Shown in pieces: positions 31,725 to 43,052 of a DNA stretch of 64,000 nucleotides. Each line of letters begins with the position of its first letter. The first letter of the stretch is position 1. The notes below the pieces were generated by a model that saw only the letters and a list, made by a program, of their open reading frames with translations, searched no databases and was not told the DNA's origin. This DNA is from Fremontodendron californicum (taxonomy: Eukaryota; Streptophyta; Magnoliopsida; Malvales; Malvaceae): positions 18,837,001 through 18,901,000 of the forward strand of contig JAULJL010000028.1 in NCBI GenBank assembly GCA_030761205.1, given 5' to 3'. Both the position numbers and the translations under genes were made by a program.

Positions 31725-33631
31725 TGATAACTCGTATAATTATATAGTTTTTAGTTATGTTTTATTATTGTTTTGTGTCAAATACGAGTTATTATTGTTT
31801 AGTCTAATTGTGTTTATGATCTTTTATATTTTTATGTAATTTGGTGTTTTTCACAAGTTTCTTTGAGTGATTTAAGATTACTAGAATTAAGGGCAAATCC
31901 AGTTCAGTTCTAGTTCCGACACCTTTTGCCATATCAGCTATATCTGGAGTTTCACTGAAGCAATAAGGCTGAAATTTTAACCGTGCAAAGTTAAGAGGCA
32001 TATCTATCTTTTTCATGTTTTACACTTCTTGAAACGGAGTCGTGTTCCCTAGCGAAATCAACCATCAAGTTGGCTGATGTGCAATGACGTCTGTCCTGAG
32101 CCGTTTTCGCATTTTGACCATATCGTCCGATACACATCAGCAAATGAGCTGATTCCAACGGCTATGGATCAATAATTGATAGGGGAACATTTGTCTAGAA
32201 GACCATGTGATCAGATAAAGCCTCCAATATTGAAGAAATTGACCATCAAGTTGGCTGATGTGCAATGACGTCTGTGCTGACCTGTTTTCGTATTTTGCCC
32301 ATATCTTCTTCTCCACATCAGAAAATGAGCTGATTCCAACGGTTATGAATCAGTAACTCATAAGGGAACATTTTTCTAGAAGACCATGTGATCAGATCAG
32401 GCCTCCAAGATTGACAAAATCGACCATCAAGTTGGCTGATCAAAATGGTCATACAATATGACGAAAATTGTTAGAAAAATGCACCCACCTATTATACCTA
32501 CCTTTGAAATTTGTAAAGCTTGTCTCTTGTCATTTAGCCCTCCAAAATGTGTATAAATAGAGGGCCTTGGATTATTGTAGAGGATATATTGTACATTGGT
32601 AGGATATTAGCCATTGTAATAAAATTCTCTAAGTTTTCTTCTTCTTTCTTTTCTCTAGTTTTCTTTTTCTTTATTTTCTTCTTCTTCTTTCTTTCTTTTA
32701 TTTCCTTCTTAGATTCTCTTTAATTTTATGTTTATGTTTACAATGGCTATGCTAGGCTAAACTTCTATTTGGTTAAGGTTGATTTCAAAGCCCTAGACAT
32801 GTTTTGTGATTGATTTTCAGATTCTATCTATCATTAATTTTCTATCAATGTTGCTTATGTTCTTCTACAAGAATTGTTCATGATGTTGTCTTGATTTATT
32901 TAGGTGTACAACTAGATAGATCTTGATAATTATCTATTGCTAGTTTAGGAGTCTTGATCCGTGTAATTGTCTTAATTTCCTATTCATAAGTGGCAATTTG
33001 TGATTAATGATTATGGTCAAGTTTTCAATAATTGCAAAGTGGAACATAACCTAAGTTGAACAATCCGAGCTTATGTGTTTGTTGCTTAGATCAACCTATC
33101 TTTCTCATCATAAAGCTGCCATTAAATTGAATTTAGAGAGCTTATTCTAGATTGTTTAATGGTTAGAGATTAAATAGAGAGCTTGTTCTATTTAACGACA
33201 AACTAAGGAAAGATTGGGATAACAGAGCTTGTTGTTATCTACGGTTGTTAACTTTGATAGTTGGTTGATATTGATAGATCTGAAATTGATTCTTAATGAT
33301 GTCTAGTGGTGGAGAATGAAACCTTAACCATATTTTTCATATTGATTCTTCTTACTTACTTGTTTTCTTACTTTTTTAGTTTGCTTATTTTTAAAAGTAT
33401 ATTTATTTTTATTGGCTGGTTATACCGCCTAATTTGTATATTAACTTTGTTTTATTTTTATTGGCTGGTTATACCGCCTAATTTAGTATATATATATTTT
33501 TATTGGCTGGTTATACCGCCTAATTTAGTATATATATTTTTATTGGCTGGTTATACCGCCTTGCATCTTATTCTTATTATTTACTTTAGTTTAAATCTGA
33601 TTTTAAAAACCCCTTTTCTTTTATTGTTCTT
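31725..33631 (+). repeat. 3' LTR of E3, main part
   Basis: TGATAACTCG to TTATTGTTCTT, two 181-bp periods and four ~40-bp units. E6 interrupts it; the last 133 bp are at 40273-40405. Confidence 0.92.
33627..33631. repeat. Target-site duplication TTCTT of E6
   Basis: TTCTT at 33627-33631 and 40268-40272 flank E6 exactly within the E3 3' LTR. Confidence 0.92.
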
Positions 33632-35460
33632 TGATAACTCGTATAATTATATAGTTTTTAGTTATGTTTTATTATTGTTTTGTGTCAAATACGAGTTATT
33701 ATTGTTTAGTCTAATTGTGTTTATTATCTTTTATATTTTTATGTAATTTGGTGTTTTTCACAAGTTTCTTTGAGTGATTTCAGATTACTAGAATTAAGGG
33801 CAAATCCAGTTCAGTTCCAGTTCCGACACCTTTTGCCATATCAGCTATATCTGGCGTTTCACTGAAGCAATAAGGCTGAAATTTGTAGCCGTGAAAATCT
33901 AAGAGGCATATCTATCTTTTTCATGTTTTACACTTCTTGAAACGGAGTCGTTTTCCCTAGCGAAATCGACCATGAAGTTGGCTGATGTGCAATGACGTCT
34001 GTGCTGACCTGTTTTCGTATTTTGCCCATATCTTCTTATCCACATCAGCAAATGAGCTGATTCCAACGGCTATGGATCAGTAACTGATAGGGTAACATTG
34101 TTCTAGAAGACCATGTGATCAGATAAGGCCTGCAAAATTGACAAAATCGACCATCAAGTTGGCTGATCAAAATCGTCATGTATGACGAAAATTGTTAGAA
34201 AATGCACCCACCTATTATACCTACCTTTGAAATTTGTAAAGCTTGTCTCTTGTCATTTAGCCCTCCAAAATGTGTATAAATAGAGGGCCTTGGATGATTG
34301 TAGAGGATCATATTGTACATAGGTAGGATATTAGCCATTGTAATAAAATTCTCTAAGTTTTCTTCTTCTTTCTTTTCTCTAGTTTTCTTTCTTTTCTCTA
34401 GTTTTCTTTTTCTTTATTTTCTTCTTCTTCTTTCTTTCTTTTATTTCCTTCTTAGATTCTATTTAATTTTATGTTTACAATGCCTATGCTAGGCTAAACT
34501 TCTATTCGGTTAAGGGTGATTTCAAAGCCCTAGACATGTTTTATAATTGATTTTCAGATTCTATCTATCATTAATTTTCTATCAAAGTTGCTTATGTTCT
34601 TCTACAAGAATTGTTCATGATGTTGTCTTGATTTGTTTAGGTGTACAACTAGATAGATCTTGATAATTATCTATTGCTAGTTTAGGAGTCTTGATCCGTG
34701 TAATTGTCTTGATTTCCTATTCATAAGTGGCAATTTGTGATTAATGATTATGGTCAAGTTTTCAATAATTGCAAAGTGGAACATAACCTAAGTTGAACAA
34801 TCCGAGCTTATGTGTTTGTTGCTTAGATCAACCTATCTTTCTCATCATAAAGCTGCCATTAAATTGAATTTAGAGAGCTTATTCTAGGTTGTTTAATGGT
34901 TAGAGATTAAATAGAGAGCTTGTTCTATTTAACGACAAACTAAGGAAAGATTGGGGTAACAGAGCTTGTTGTTATCTACGGTTGTTAACTTTGATAGTTG
35001 GTTGATATTGATAGATCTGAAATTGATTCTTAATGTTGTCTAGTGGTGGAGAATGAAACCTTAACCATATTTTTCATATTTGATTCTTCTTACTTACTTG
35101 TTTTCTTACTTTTCTAGTTTGCTTATTTTTAAAAGTATATTTATTTTTATTGGCTGGTTATACCGCCTAATTTGTATATTAACTTTATTTTACTTTTATT
35201 GGCTGGTTATACCGCCTAATTTAGTATATATATTTTTATTGGCTGGTTATACCGCCTTGCATCTTCTTCTTATTATTTACTTTAGTTTAAATCTGGCTTC
35301 AAAAACCCCTTTTCTTTTATTGTTCTTGAATTTAAGTTTTAAACTATTAACTTATAAACTAAAACCCAATCCCTGAGGACTCGACCCTTGCTAACTACTA
35401 TACTTACAATTGATCTTTTTAGAGCAAGGTTAAATAAGATACACTCTTTTGGGTGCATCA
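33632..35460 (+). repeat. 5' LTR of E6 (1,829 bp)
   Basis: One 181-bp period and three ~40-bp units. The partner LTR has four units and is exactly 40 bp longer. Confidence 0.94.
34275..34282 (+). promoter_or_regulatory. LTR TATA box (E6)
   Basis: TATAAATA followed by GAGGGCCTTGG, with AATAAA about 60 nt downstream. Confidence 0.75.
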
Positions 35461-35466
35461 AATTTT

Positions 35467-35484
35467 TGGCGCCGTTGCCGGGGA
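35467..35484 (+). other. Primer binding site, tRNA-Asp type (E6)
   Basis: TGGCGCCGTTGCCGGGGA, 6 nt after the LTR. Confidence 0.92.
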
Positions 35485-35611
35485 TTGCTTTCTTTAGTTT
35501 ATTAGTTCATTGGTTTATTCTTATTTTCAGTTGTAATTAATTTTATTTTTCTTGTACATACAAGTTTTTCTTATCAAATTTTGAAAAAAAAAAAAAGAAA
35601 AAAGAAAAACG

Positions 35612-36550
35612 ATGGAATTGAGCAATCTAACACTTGAAGAGTTGGTGGCATACATGAACATGGAAAATCAACAAGCCAATCTCACCTACCCAGTTCAACA
35701 ATTGGCCATGGGAGGATGTCAAGGCCATCAAGTGTTCCAAGACCAACTGTATGATCATTACTCAAACACTTACCATGAGGGATGGTGGGATCATACTAAT
35801 TATGGCTACTCAGAAAATTACCAAGAAGTAGATCCTTATGCCAATTACACTCATCCATCTAGCTTCAATCAATCATGGTCTCAAGAACCAGATCTTCTTC
35901 AACCACCACATATGACTCAAAACTCAGGTACTTCTTTAGAAGATCTTGTCGATTCTCTTGTTACTAATACTTTGCAATTTCAACAGGAAACAAGGGCAAG
36001 CATCCGGAGTTTGGAAAGGCAAATGAGCCTATTGGCTAGTAGTATGGTGGTATGGGTAGCACAAAGATCTGAAGAACTCTCTGCCCAAACAATGATTAAC
36101 CCAAAGAAGAATACTACTATTGTGACCTTGAGGAATGAGGAACAAGATGAGGATGAGACAGAATTAGAGATGGATTCTATTCTTGAGGATAATGAAGCCA
36201 CAAATACAAATAAGAGTATTTCGGCACCTGAGGTAACGTTTGAGATTCCAATTTTTACTAATGTTTCTTCTCCACCTTTTCCTAGTAGATTCGCAAAGTT
36301 CAAGGAGGATGAACATGAACAAGACACGCTGGAAACCTTAAACAGTTTGTTTGTGGATGTCATTCAACAAGTACCAAAAGATGCACCATTCCTCGATGAG
36401 ATATGCACCACCAAGGATGATGGAATAATACTTGTAATGGAGAATGCATCCACTGTTGTGCAAAGAAAGCTACCTCTCAAACGCATAAATTTGGGAAATT
36501 TCATGTATGAGCTTGACAAGCCTAAAAAGCCAAGAAAGGGTGTTGGTTAG
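35612..36550 (+). CDS. Short gag protein of E6 (312 aa)
   Basis: Uninterrupted 312-codon frame. The ATG follows an A-rich leader (35584-35611). Colinear with the E3 and E8 copies: VQQLAMGGCQGHQ, NTYHEGWWDHTNYGYS, QNSGTSLEDLVDSL, an acidic block (EEQDEDETELEMDS), SRFAKFKEDEHEQ, C-terminus PKKPRKGVG. Differences from the E3 copy are scattered substitutions with no frame damage. No zinc knuckle or protease. The only gene of this element, so mobilisation requires proteins from elsewhere. Confidence 0.8.
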   Translation: MELSNLTLEELVAYMNMENQQANLTYPVQQLAMGGCQGHQVFQDQLYDHYSNTYHEGWWDHTNYGYSENYQEVDPYANYTHPSSFNQSWSQEPDLLQPPHMTQNSGTSLEDLVDSLVTNTLQFQQETRASIRSLERQMSLLASSMVVWVAQRSEELSAQTMINPKKNTTIVTLRNEEQDEDETELEMDSILEDNEATNTNKSISAPEVTFEIPIFTNVSSPPFPSRFAKFKEDEHEQDTLETLNSLFVDVIQQVPKDAPFLDEICTTKDDGIILVMENASTVVQRKLPLKRINLGNFMYELDKPKKPRKGVG

Positions 36551-38361
36551 ATTCAAAACACTAACTCAAGTGTTAATTGGGAAGGCAGCCCAATTAAAGA
36601 TGAAATTGCCAACCTTCCATATTCAGATTTGCTTTCTCTTTCTCTTTCTTTTCCTTTTTTCTTTTATTATTTTTGTTGTTTTTATTTTTATTTTTATTTC
36701 TTATGTTTCTTTGTTAATTGTGTTTACTGTTTTTAAGTTCATTTAGGTTGCATAAGTTTCTTTTGTTTAATAGTTCTTTTCTCTACAATATAATTCTTGC
36801 ATTGGGGGATAATAGCATTACATTGAGGACAATGTAAGAATTAAGTGTGGGGGGAATGATTTAGGATTTCTTTTATTTTTGTCTACTATTTTTTTTTATG
36901 AGTCTTTATTATTATTATTTTTAGTGTGTTTTAGTTCCTTTTTAATACAATGATGAGATATGAATTGCATAAGTCTAAAACAGATTTATTAGTGAGAAGA
37001 TTTTCATGAGAATTGAACTTGATATCAATCTTTTTATGAGCCAATGTTAATATGATATGTTGATTGAGAAAGAAGCATGTTTAGACTTAATCTGACTTGT
37101 ATAATCATCCTTGTGAGTTTTTGAGCCTATATGATTGATGCATTATACATATCAATCTAATTTCTTTCTTGAGTGCTCTTATGATTACATGATTCTCTAG
37201 AACTTGCTTTAAACCATTTGAGACTATATTGATGCATGTGACAACATGAATATGATAGAGGCATTAGGATTTTTAGGCAGGGCCAAACAGCCATCCCTTA
37301 TTGATGTTCCAAGAGAACACACCCTTAGTGAACCAATTTGAGCCTACATTGAATAAGCTATCTCTTTGGTAACCATAACTTGTCCCTAACCTAAATATAC
37401 TTATATCTTTACCTTTGTTCCAAAGATGAATTAGCATGTTTTGAGACAAGTTGCAAAGACAAGGAAGATCTATTGAAAATTTGGGTTAGAAACAAGAAAT
37501 AAGTGTGGGGTGGAAAGAAAAGAAAAGTCAAGAGAAAAAGAAATGGAATACTGGCAAATACATTCCTATGTAAAAAAAAAAAATATGAATCATCTCTTGA
37601 ATTTGTGGAAAAGGAAAAAGATGTTACAAAGTTGTTTAGAATGAAGAAAAGGCCCAACATGAATATCCGGCCTAGGTGACTATGTACTTGTAAAAAGTTT
37701 TGAGAAGTTTCTTTGTATGATCTTTTTATGACTCCAAACTTTATGAACTCTTTGGAACCTTTGTGATATCTTTATCCTTTTGTTCTTCAACCACATTACA
37801 AACCCCTTGGCCCCATTACAACCTTGATTAAAGACCTCTTGATTCATGAAGTTGTATGATCTAAATAGTGGAGAATAGGTGGACAAGCAAGAATATGGTA
37901 GAACTGTTTTCATGAGATTGATTGAGTGTAAACACTTCACCACTACTTTAAAGAGTGAAAATCATGAGGGTATCCCATGTGAGAAGTTGAGATTAAATTT
38001 GAACATGCACTATTTTGATTGAGATATGTTATGTTAATATTGGCTTAACTCAAACAATTTACATTCAAGCTTGATTTTTTGTGAAATTCTTTAAGCTATT
38101 GATTAGTTTATAAGACTTGTTCAAAGATTGTCTCTAATTTGTATTGAAAGGATTAGGAGTAAATATTTTTAGTATATGTAGTTTATTTATATTTTAGTTT
38201 TTCAATGTTTGTGGGTATCGTTCTAGTAAACCCTCACGAGACTAAACTCGTCCACTAGGGACACCTAGGGGTTTAAAGGCTTGTGTCACATGCTAAGTGC
38301 CACCGTGATTTCCTACGAAAATGGATTAGATTAGATTTTCTTATTTTATTTTTATTGAGTC
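36551..38361 (+). other. Non-coding tail of E6
   Basis: From the short gag stop to the terminal stem-loop. Contains the single hybrid repeat with stem TTACATTGAGGACAATGTAA and AAGTGTGGGGGG (about 36813-36860), an internal AAGTGTGGGG near 37502, and the conserved block near 38205-38325. No supportable gene. Confidence 0.8.
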
Positions 38362-38398
38362 GTTGCTAGGGACTAGCAACAATCTAAGTGTGGGGGTG
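38362..38398 (+). promoter_or_regulatory. Polypurine tract and stem-loop of E6
   Basis: GTTGCTAGGGACTAGCAAC (38362-38380) and AAGTGTGGGGGTG (38386-38398). Confidence 0.87.
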
Positions 38399-40267
38399 TG
38401 ATAACTCGTATAATTATATAGTTTTTAGTTATGTTTTATTATTGTTTTGTGTCAAATACGAGTTATTATTGTTTAGTCTAATTGTGTTTATTATCTTTTA
38501 TATTTTTATGTAATTTGGTGTTTTTCACAAGTTTCTTTGAGTGATTTCAGATTACTAGAATTAAGGGCAAACCCAGTTCAGTTCCAGTTCCGACACCTTT
38601 TGCCATATCAGCTATATCTGGCGTTTCACTGAAGCAATAAGGCTGAAATTTGTAGCCGTGAAAAGCTAAGAGGCATATCTATCTTTTTCATGTTTTACAC
38701 TTCTTGAAACGGAGTCGTTTTCCCTAGCGAAATCGACCATGAAGTTGGCTGATGTGCAATGACGTCTGTGCTGACCTGTTTTCGTATTTTGCCCATATCT
38801 TCTTATCCACATCAGCAAATGAGCTGATTCCAACGGCTATGGATCAGTAACTGATAGGGTAACATTTTTCTAGAAGACCATGTGATCAGATAAGGCCTGA
38901 AAAATTGACAAAATCGACCATCAAGTTGGCTGATCAAAATCGTCATGTATGACGAAAATTGTTAGAAAATGCACCCACCTATTATACCTACCTTTGAAAT
39001 TTGTAAAGCTTGTCTCTTGTCATTTAGCCCTCCAAAATGTGTATAAATAGAGGGCCTTGGATTATTGTAGAGGATCATATTGTACATAGGTAGGATATTA
39101 GCCATTGTAATAAAATTCTCTAAGTTTTCTTCTTCTTTCTTTTCTCTAGTTTTCTTTCTTTTCTCTAGTTTTCTTTTTCTTTATTTTCTTCTTCTTCTTT
39201 CTTTCTTTTATTTCCTTCTTAGATTCTATTTAATTTTATGTTTACAATGCCTATGCTAGGCTAAACTTCTATTCGGTTAAGGGTGATTTCAAAGCCCTAG
39301 ACATGTTTTATAATTGATTTTCAGATTCTATCTATCATTAATTTTCTATCAAAGTTGCTTATGTTCTTCTACAAGAATTGTTCATGATGTTGTCTTGATT
39401 TATTTAGGTGTACAACTAGATAGATCTTGATAATTATCTATTGCTAGTTTAGGAGTCTTGATCCGTGTAATTGTCTTGATTTCCTATTCATAAGTGGCAA
39501 TTTGTGATTAATGATTATGGTCAAGTTTTCAATAATTGCAAAGTGGAACATAACCTAAGTTGAACAATCCGAGCTTATGTGTTTGTTGCTTAGATCAACC
39601 TATCTTTCTCATCATAAAGCTGCCATTAAATTGAATTTAGAGAGCTTATTCTAGGTTGTTTAATGGTTAGAGATTAAATAGAGAGCTTGTTCTATTTAAC
39701 GACAAACTAAGGAAAGATTGGGGTAACAGAGCTTGTTGTTATCTACGGTTGTTAACTTTGATAGTTGGTTGATATTGATAGATCTGAAATTGATTCTTAA
39801 TGTTGTCTAGTGGTGGAGAATGAAACCTTAACCATATTTTTCATATTTGATTCTTCTTACTTACTTGTTTTCTTACTTTTCTAGTTTGCTTATTTTTAAA
39901 AGTATATTTATTTTTATTGGCTGGTTATACCGCCTAATTTGTATATTAACTTTATTTTACTTTTATTGGCTGGTTATACCGTCTAATTTAGTATATATAT
40001 TTTTATTGGCTGGTTATACCGCCTAATTTAGTATATATATTTTTATTGGCTGGTTATACCGCCTTGCATCTTCTTCTTATTATTTACTTTAGTTTAAATC
40101 TGGCTTCAAAAACCCCTTTTCTTTTATTGTTCTTGAATTTAAGTTTTAAACTATTAACTTATAAACTAAAACCCAATCCCTGAGGACTCGACCCTTGCTA
40201 ACTACTATACTTACAATTGATCTTTTTAGAGCAAGGTTAAATAAGATACACTCTTTTGGGTGCATCA
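38399..40267 (+). repeat. 3' LTR of E6 (1,869 bp)
   Basis: Nearly identical to the 5' LTR of E6 except for a fourth ~40-bp unit and scattered substitutions. Confidence 0.94.
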
Positions 40268-40272
40268 TTCTT

Positions 40273-40405
40273 GAATTTAAGTTTTAAACTATTAACTTAT
40301 AAACTAAAACCCAATCCCTGTGGACTCGACCCTTGCTAACTACTATACTTACAATTGATCTTTTTAGTGCAAGGTTAAATAAGATACACTCTTTTGGGTG
40401 CATTA
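40273..40405 (+). repeat. 3' LTR of E3, last 133 bp
   Basis: Completes the LTR interrupted at 33631 and ends GGGTGCATTA, a C-to-T change in the terminal CA context. E2 resumes after TTCAT. Confidence 0.9.
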
Positions 40406-40410
40406 TTCAT

Positions 40411-41180
40411 CTTTGGAACAAAGGTAAAGATATAAATAAGTATATTTAGGTTAGGGACAAGTTATGGTTATCAAAGAAATAGCTTATTCAATGTAGGCTC
40501 AAATTGGTTCACTAAGGGTGTGTTCTCTTGGAACATCAATAAGGGATGGCTGTTTGGCCCTGGCTAAAAATCCTAATGCCTCTATCATATTCATGTTGTC
40601 ACATGCATCAATATAGTCTCAACAAGGTTTAAAGCAAGTTCTAAAGAATCATGTAATCATAAGAGCACTCAAGAAAGAAATTAGATTGATATGTATAATG
40701 CATCAATCATTATAGGCTCAAAAACTCACAAGGATGATTATACAAGTCAGATTTAAGTCTAAACATGCTTCTTTCTCAATCAACATATCATATTAACATT
40801 GGCTCATAAAAAAGTTGATATCAAGCTCAATTCTCATGAAAATCTTCTCACTAATAAATCTGTTTTAGACTTATGCAATTCATAGCTCATCATAGTATTG
40901 AAAGTAACTAAAACAAACACTCTAAATAAAATCCTAAATTCTCCCCCCCACACATAATTTTTACATTGTCCTCAATGTAATGCTATTATCCCCTTAAGCA
41001 AGAATTATATGTAAGAGAAAAGAACTACTAAACAAAACAAAAGAAAAACAATAAAAGATAGAATGATGGAGAGTAAGGAATATGCAAATTTGATATAATA
41101 GATGCTCTCCATCTTTTTGGGTTGCCTCCCAAGAAGCGCTTGGTTTATTGTCCTCAGCCTGACTTAGACCCATGCCATTA
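40411..41180 (-). other. Non-coding 3' tail of E2, second part
   Basis: Colinear continuation of 7774-8544. Includes one purine-tract/stem repeat (about 40921-41035; CCCCCCCACACATAA on the plus strand) and ~140 bp shared with the region just after pol in E7. CRP and LOG are absent. Confidence 0.78.
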
Positions 41181-43052
41181 TTATTCAACATAATTTGGCT
41201 CAAAAAGTGGTAACTCCTCCACATCTTGTATTGGAAAGTTCTCATAGTAAGGCTTTAATCTATGACCATTCACTTTGAATGCCTTATCTGTTTTTGGACA
41301 TTGGATTTCAACTGCACCATGAGTAAATACATTAGTAATAACAAAAGGTCCAACCCAACGAGAACGTAACTTATCTGGAAATAACTTAAGGCGTGAATGG
41401 AAGAGAAGAACTTTTTGTCCAACAACAAAGTCCTTTCTTGATATCATCTTGTCATGGAATGCCTTAGTCTTTTCCTTGTAAATCCTAGAATTCTCATAGG
41501 CATCATTCCTTATCTCCTCTACTTCTTGTAGGTCAAGTTTTCTTTGCTTACCTGTCTCATCCATCTCCATGTTGCATTGTTTGATAGCCCAATATGATTT
41601 ATGTTCCAATTCAACCGGAAGATGACAAGGCTTACCATAAACAAGTCGATAAGGAGACATACCAATGGGTGTCTTATATGTTGTCCTATAAGCCCAAAGT
41701 GCATCATCAAGTCGTGAACTCCAATCCTTCCTATTTGGATTAACTGTCTTTTCAAGGATGGACTTAACTTCTCGGTTTGACACTTCAGCTTGCCCATTAG
41801 TTTGAGGATGATATGAGGTGGAGACCTTGTGTGTGATGTTATACTTCCTCAAAAGTGCTTCCATAGTCCTATTGCAAAAGTGAGTACCTCTATCGCTGAT
41901 TATGGCCTTTGGTGTTCCAAACCTAGCAAAGATGTTAGTCTTGACAAAATCTGAAACAACTTTAGAGTCATTAGTCCTAGTGGATTTTGCTTCCACCCAC
42001 TTTGAAACATAATCAACGGCAAATAAAATATAAAGATTACCAAAAGAAGAAGGAAAAGGTCCCATGAAATCCATGCCCCATACATCAAAAATTTCAACAA
42101 TAAGTATTGGAGTTTGAGGCATTTGATTTCTAGAACCTAAGTTACCTGTTCTTTGGCAACGATCACATGAGTTGCAAAATAGGTATGCATCTTTGAATAT
42201 AGTAGGCCAATAAAATCCAGAATCAAGAACTTTCATGGCTGTTCTTTTGGATCCAAAGTGTCCTCCACATGCATAAGAGTGACAAAAGGTGAGAATAGAT
42301 TGAAATTCAGATTCGAGTATACACCTTCTTATAATCTGATCGGAGCAATGCTTCCAAAGGTAAGGATCATCCCATATGTAGTATTTGGCATCACTCTTGA
42401 TCATATTTTTTTGAGCTTGTGTCAAATCTTGTGGCAACTTCTTGGTAACTAAGTAATTAACAATATCGACATACCAAGGAGTTGTTGTACTTATAAAAAG
42501 AAGTTGCTCATCCAGAAAGTTCTCATTCAAGGGTAGTGCATCCTCTTCATGAACTAAACGGCTAAGATGGTCCGCAACCAGGTTGTCACTATCTCTCTTA
42601 TCTTTTATCTCTAAATCAAACTCTTGTAAGAGAAATATCCATCTAATCAACCTTGGTTTGGCCTCCTTCTTAGTGAGTAAGTACCTAAGGGCTGCATGGT
42701 CAGAATATACAATTACTTTAGTACCAATTAAATAAGATCGAAATTTTTCTAAAGCAAATACAATAGCCAAAAGTTCTTTTTCAGTAGTGGAATAGTTCAA
42801 TTGAGCATCATTAAGAGTTCGGGAGGCATAATAAATGGCATGTGAGGCTTTGCCAACCCATTGGCCCAAAACAGCTCCAATGGCATAGTCACTAGCATCA
42901 CACATGATTTCAAAAGGTACATTCCAATCTGGTGGTTGCATGATAGGAGCTGATGTCAAGAGTCCCTTCAATGTTTCAAACGCCTCTTTGCATTTGTCAT
43001 CAAAGTGGAAAACCACATCTTTTTGTAGTAGCTTGCAAAGAGGTAATGTGAT
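41181..43052 (-). pseudogene. pol of E2, 3' part: RNase H and integrase
   Basis: About 624 codons, open from the E7 insertion point to the stop at 41181. It starts at ITLPLCKLLQKD, downstream of the RT core. RNase H motifs MCDASDYAIGAVL, STTEKELLAIV and VYSDHAALRYL are all intact. Integrase has the HHCC domain (HSYACGGHFG, CNSCDRC), the D-D-E core (GMDFMGPFP, SDRGTHF, QAEVSNREV) and a C-terminal GPF motif. Ends EPNYVE. Very similar to E7 pol, so Athila lineage. Broken by E7 after GTGAT; the 5' part is outside the window. The reading frame appears to start at MGASI only because of E7 LTR sequence. Confidence 0.88.

Larger units (their letters stand above)
33632..40267 (+). mobile_element. E6: complete short-gag element without cargo (6,636 bp)
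   Basis: 5' LTR 33632-35460, primer site, short gag, tail, polypurine tract, 3' LTR 38399-40267, duplication TTCTT. A single copy of the repeat that flanks the cargo elsewhere remains (about 36738-36870). Its left half is of upstream type and its right half of downstream type, so the cassette was probably lost by recombination between the repeats. Confidence 0.94.
8545..40405 (+). mobile_element. E3: short-gag element carrying CRP and LOG, host of nested insertions
   Basis: Own sequence is 8545-12320, 28401-33631 and 40273-40405, about 9.1 kb. Order: 5' LTR, primer site, short gag (10730-11668), CRP (split by E4), LOG (29157-29804), non-coding tail, polypurine tract, 3' LTR (split by E6). 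No protease, RT or integrase is present, so it must have been mobilised in trans. The last LTR bases read GCATTA instead of GCATCA, one transition from the usual terminus. Confidence 0.92.
5920..43052 (-). mobile_element. E2: Athila-type element without cargo, split by E3
   Basis: Minus-strand element whose 3' LTR is 5920-7732. Its internal 3' tail is 7733-8544 plus 40411-41180, and the 3' part of its pol is 41181-43052. E3 (8545-40405) splits the tail with the duplication TTCAT. E7 cuts pol at 43052/43053; the 5' part is beyond the window. Pol is followed directly by the tail, with no CRP or LOG frame. It carries the S1-type U3, so it is a sister subfamily to the other elements. Confidence 0.88.
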
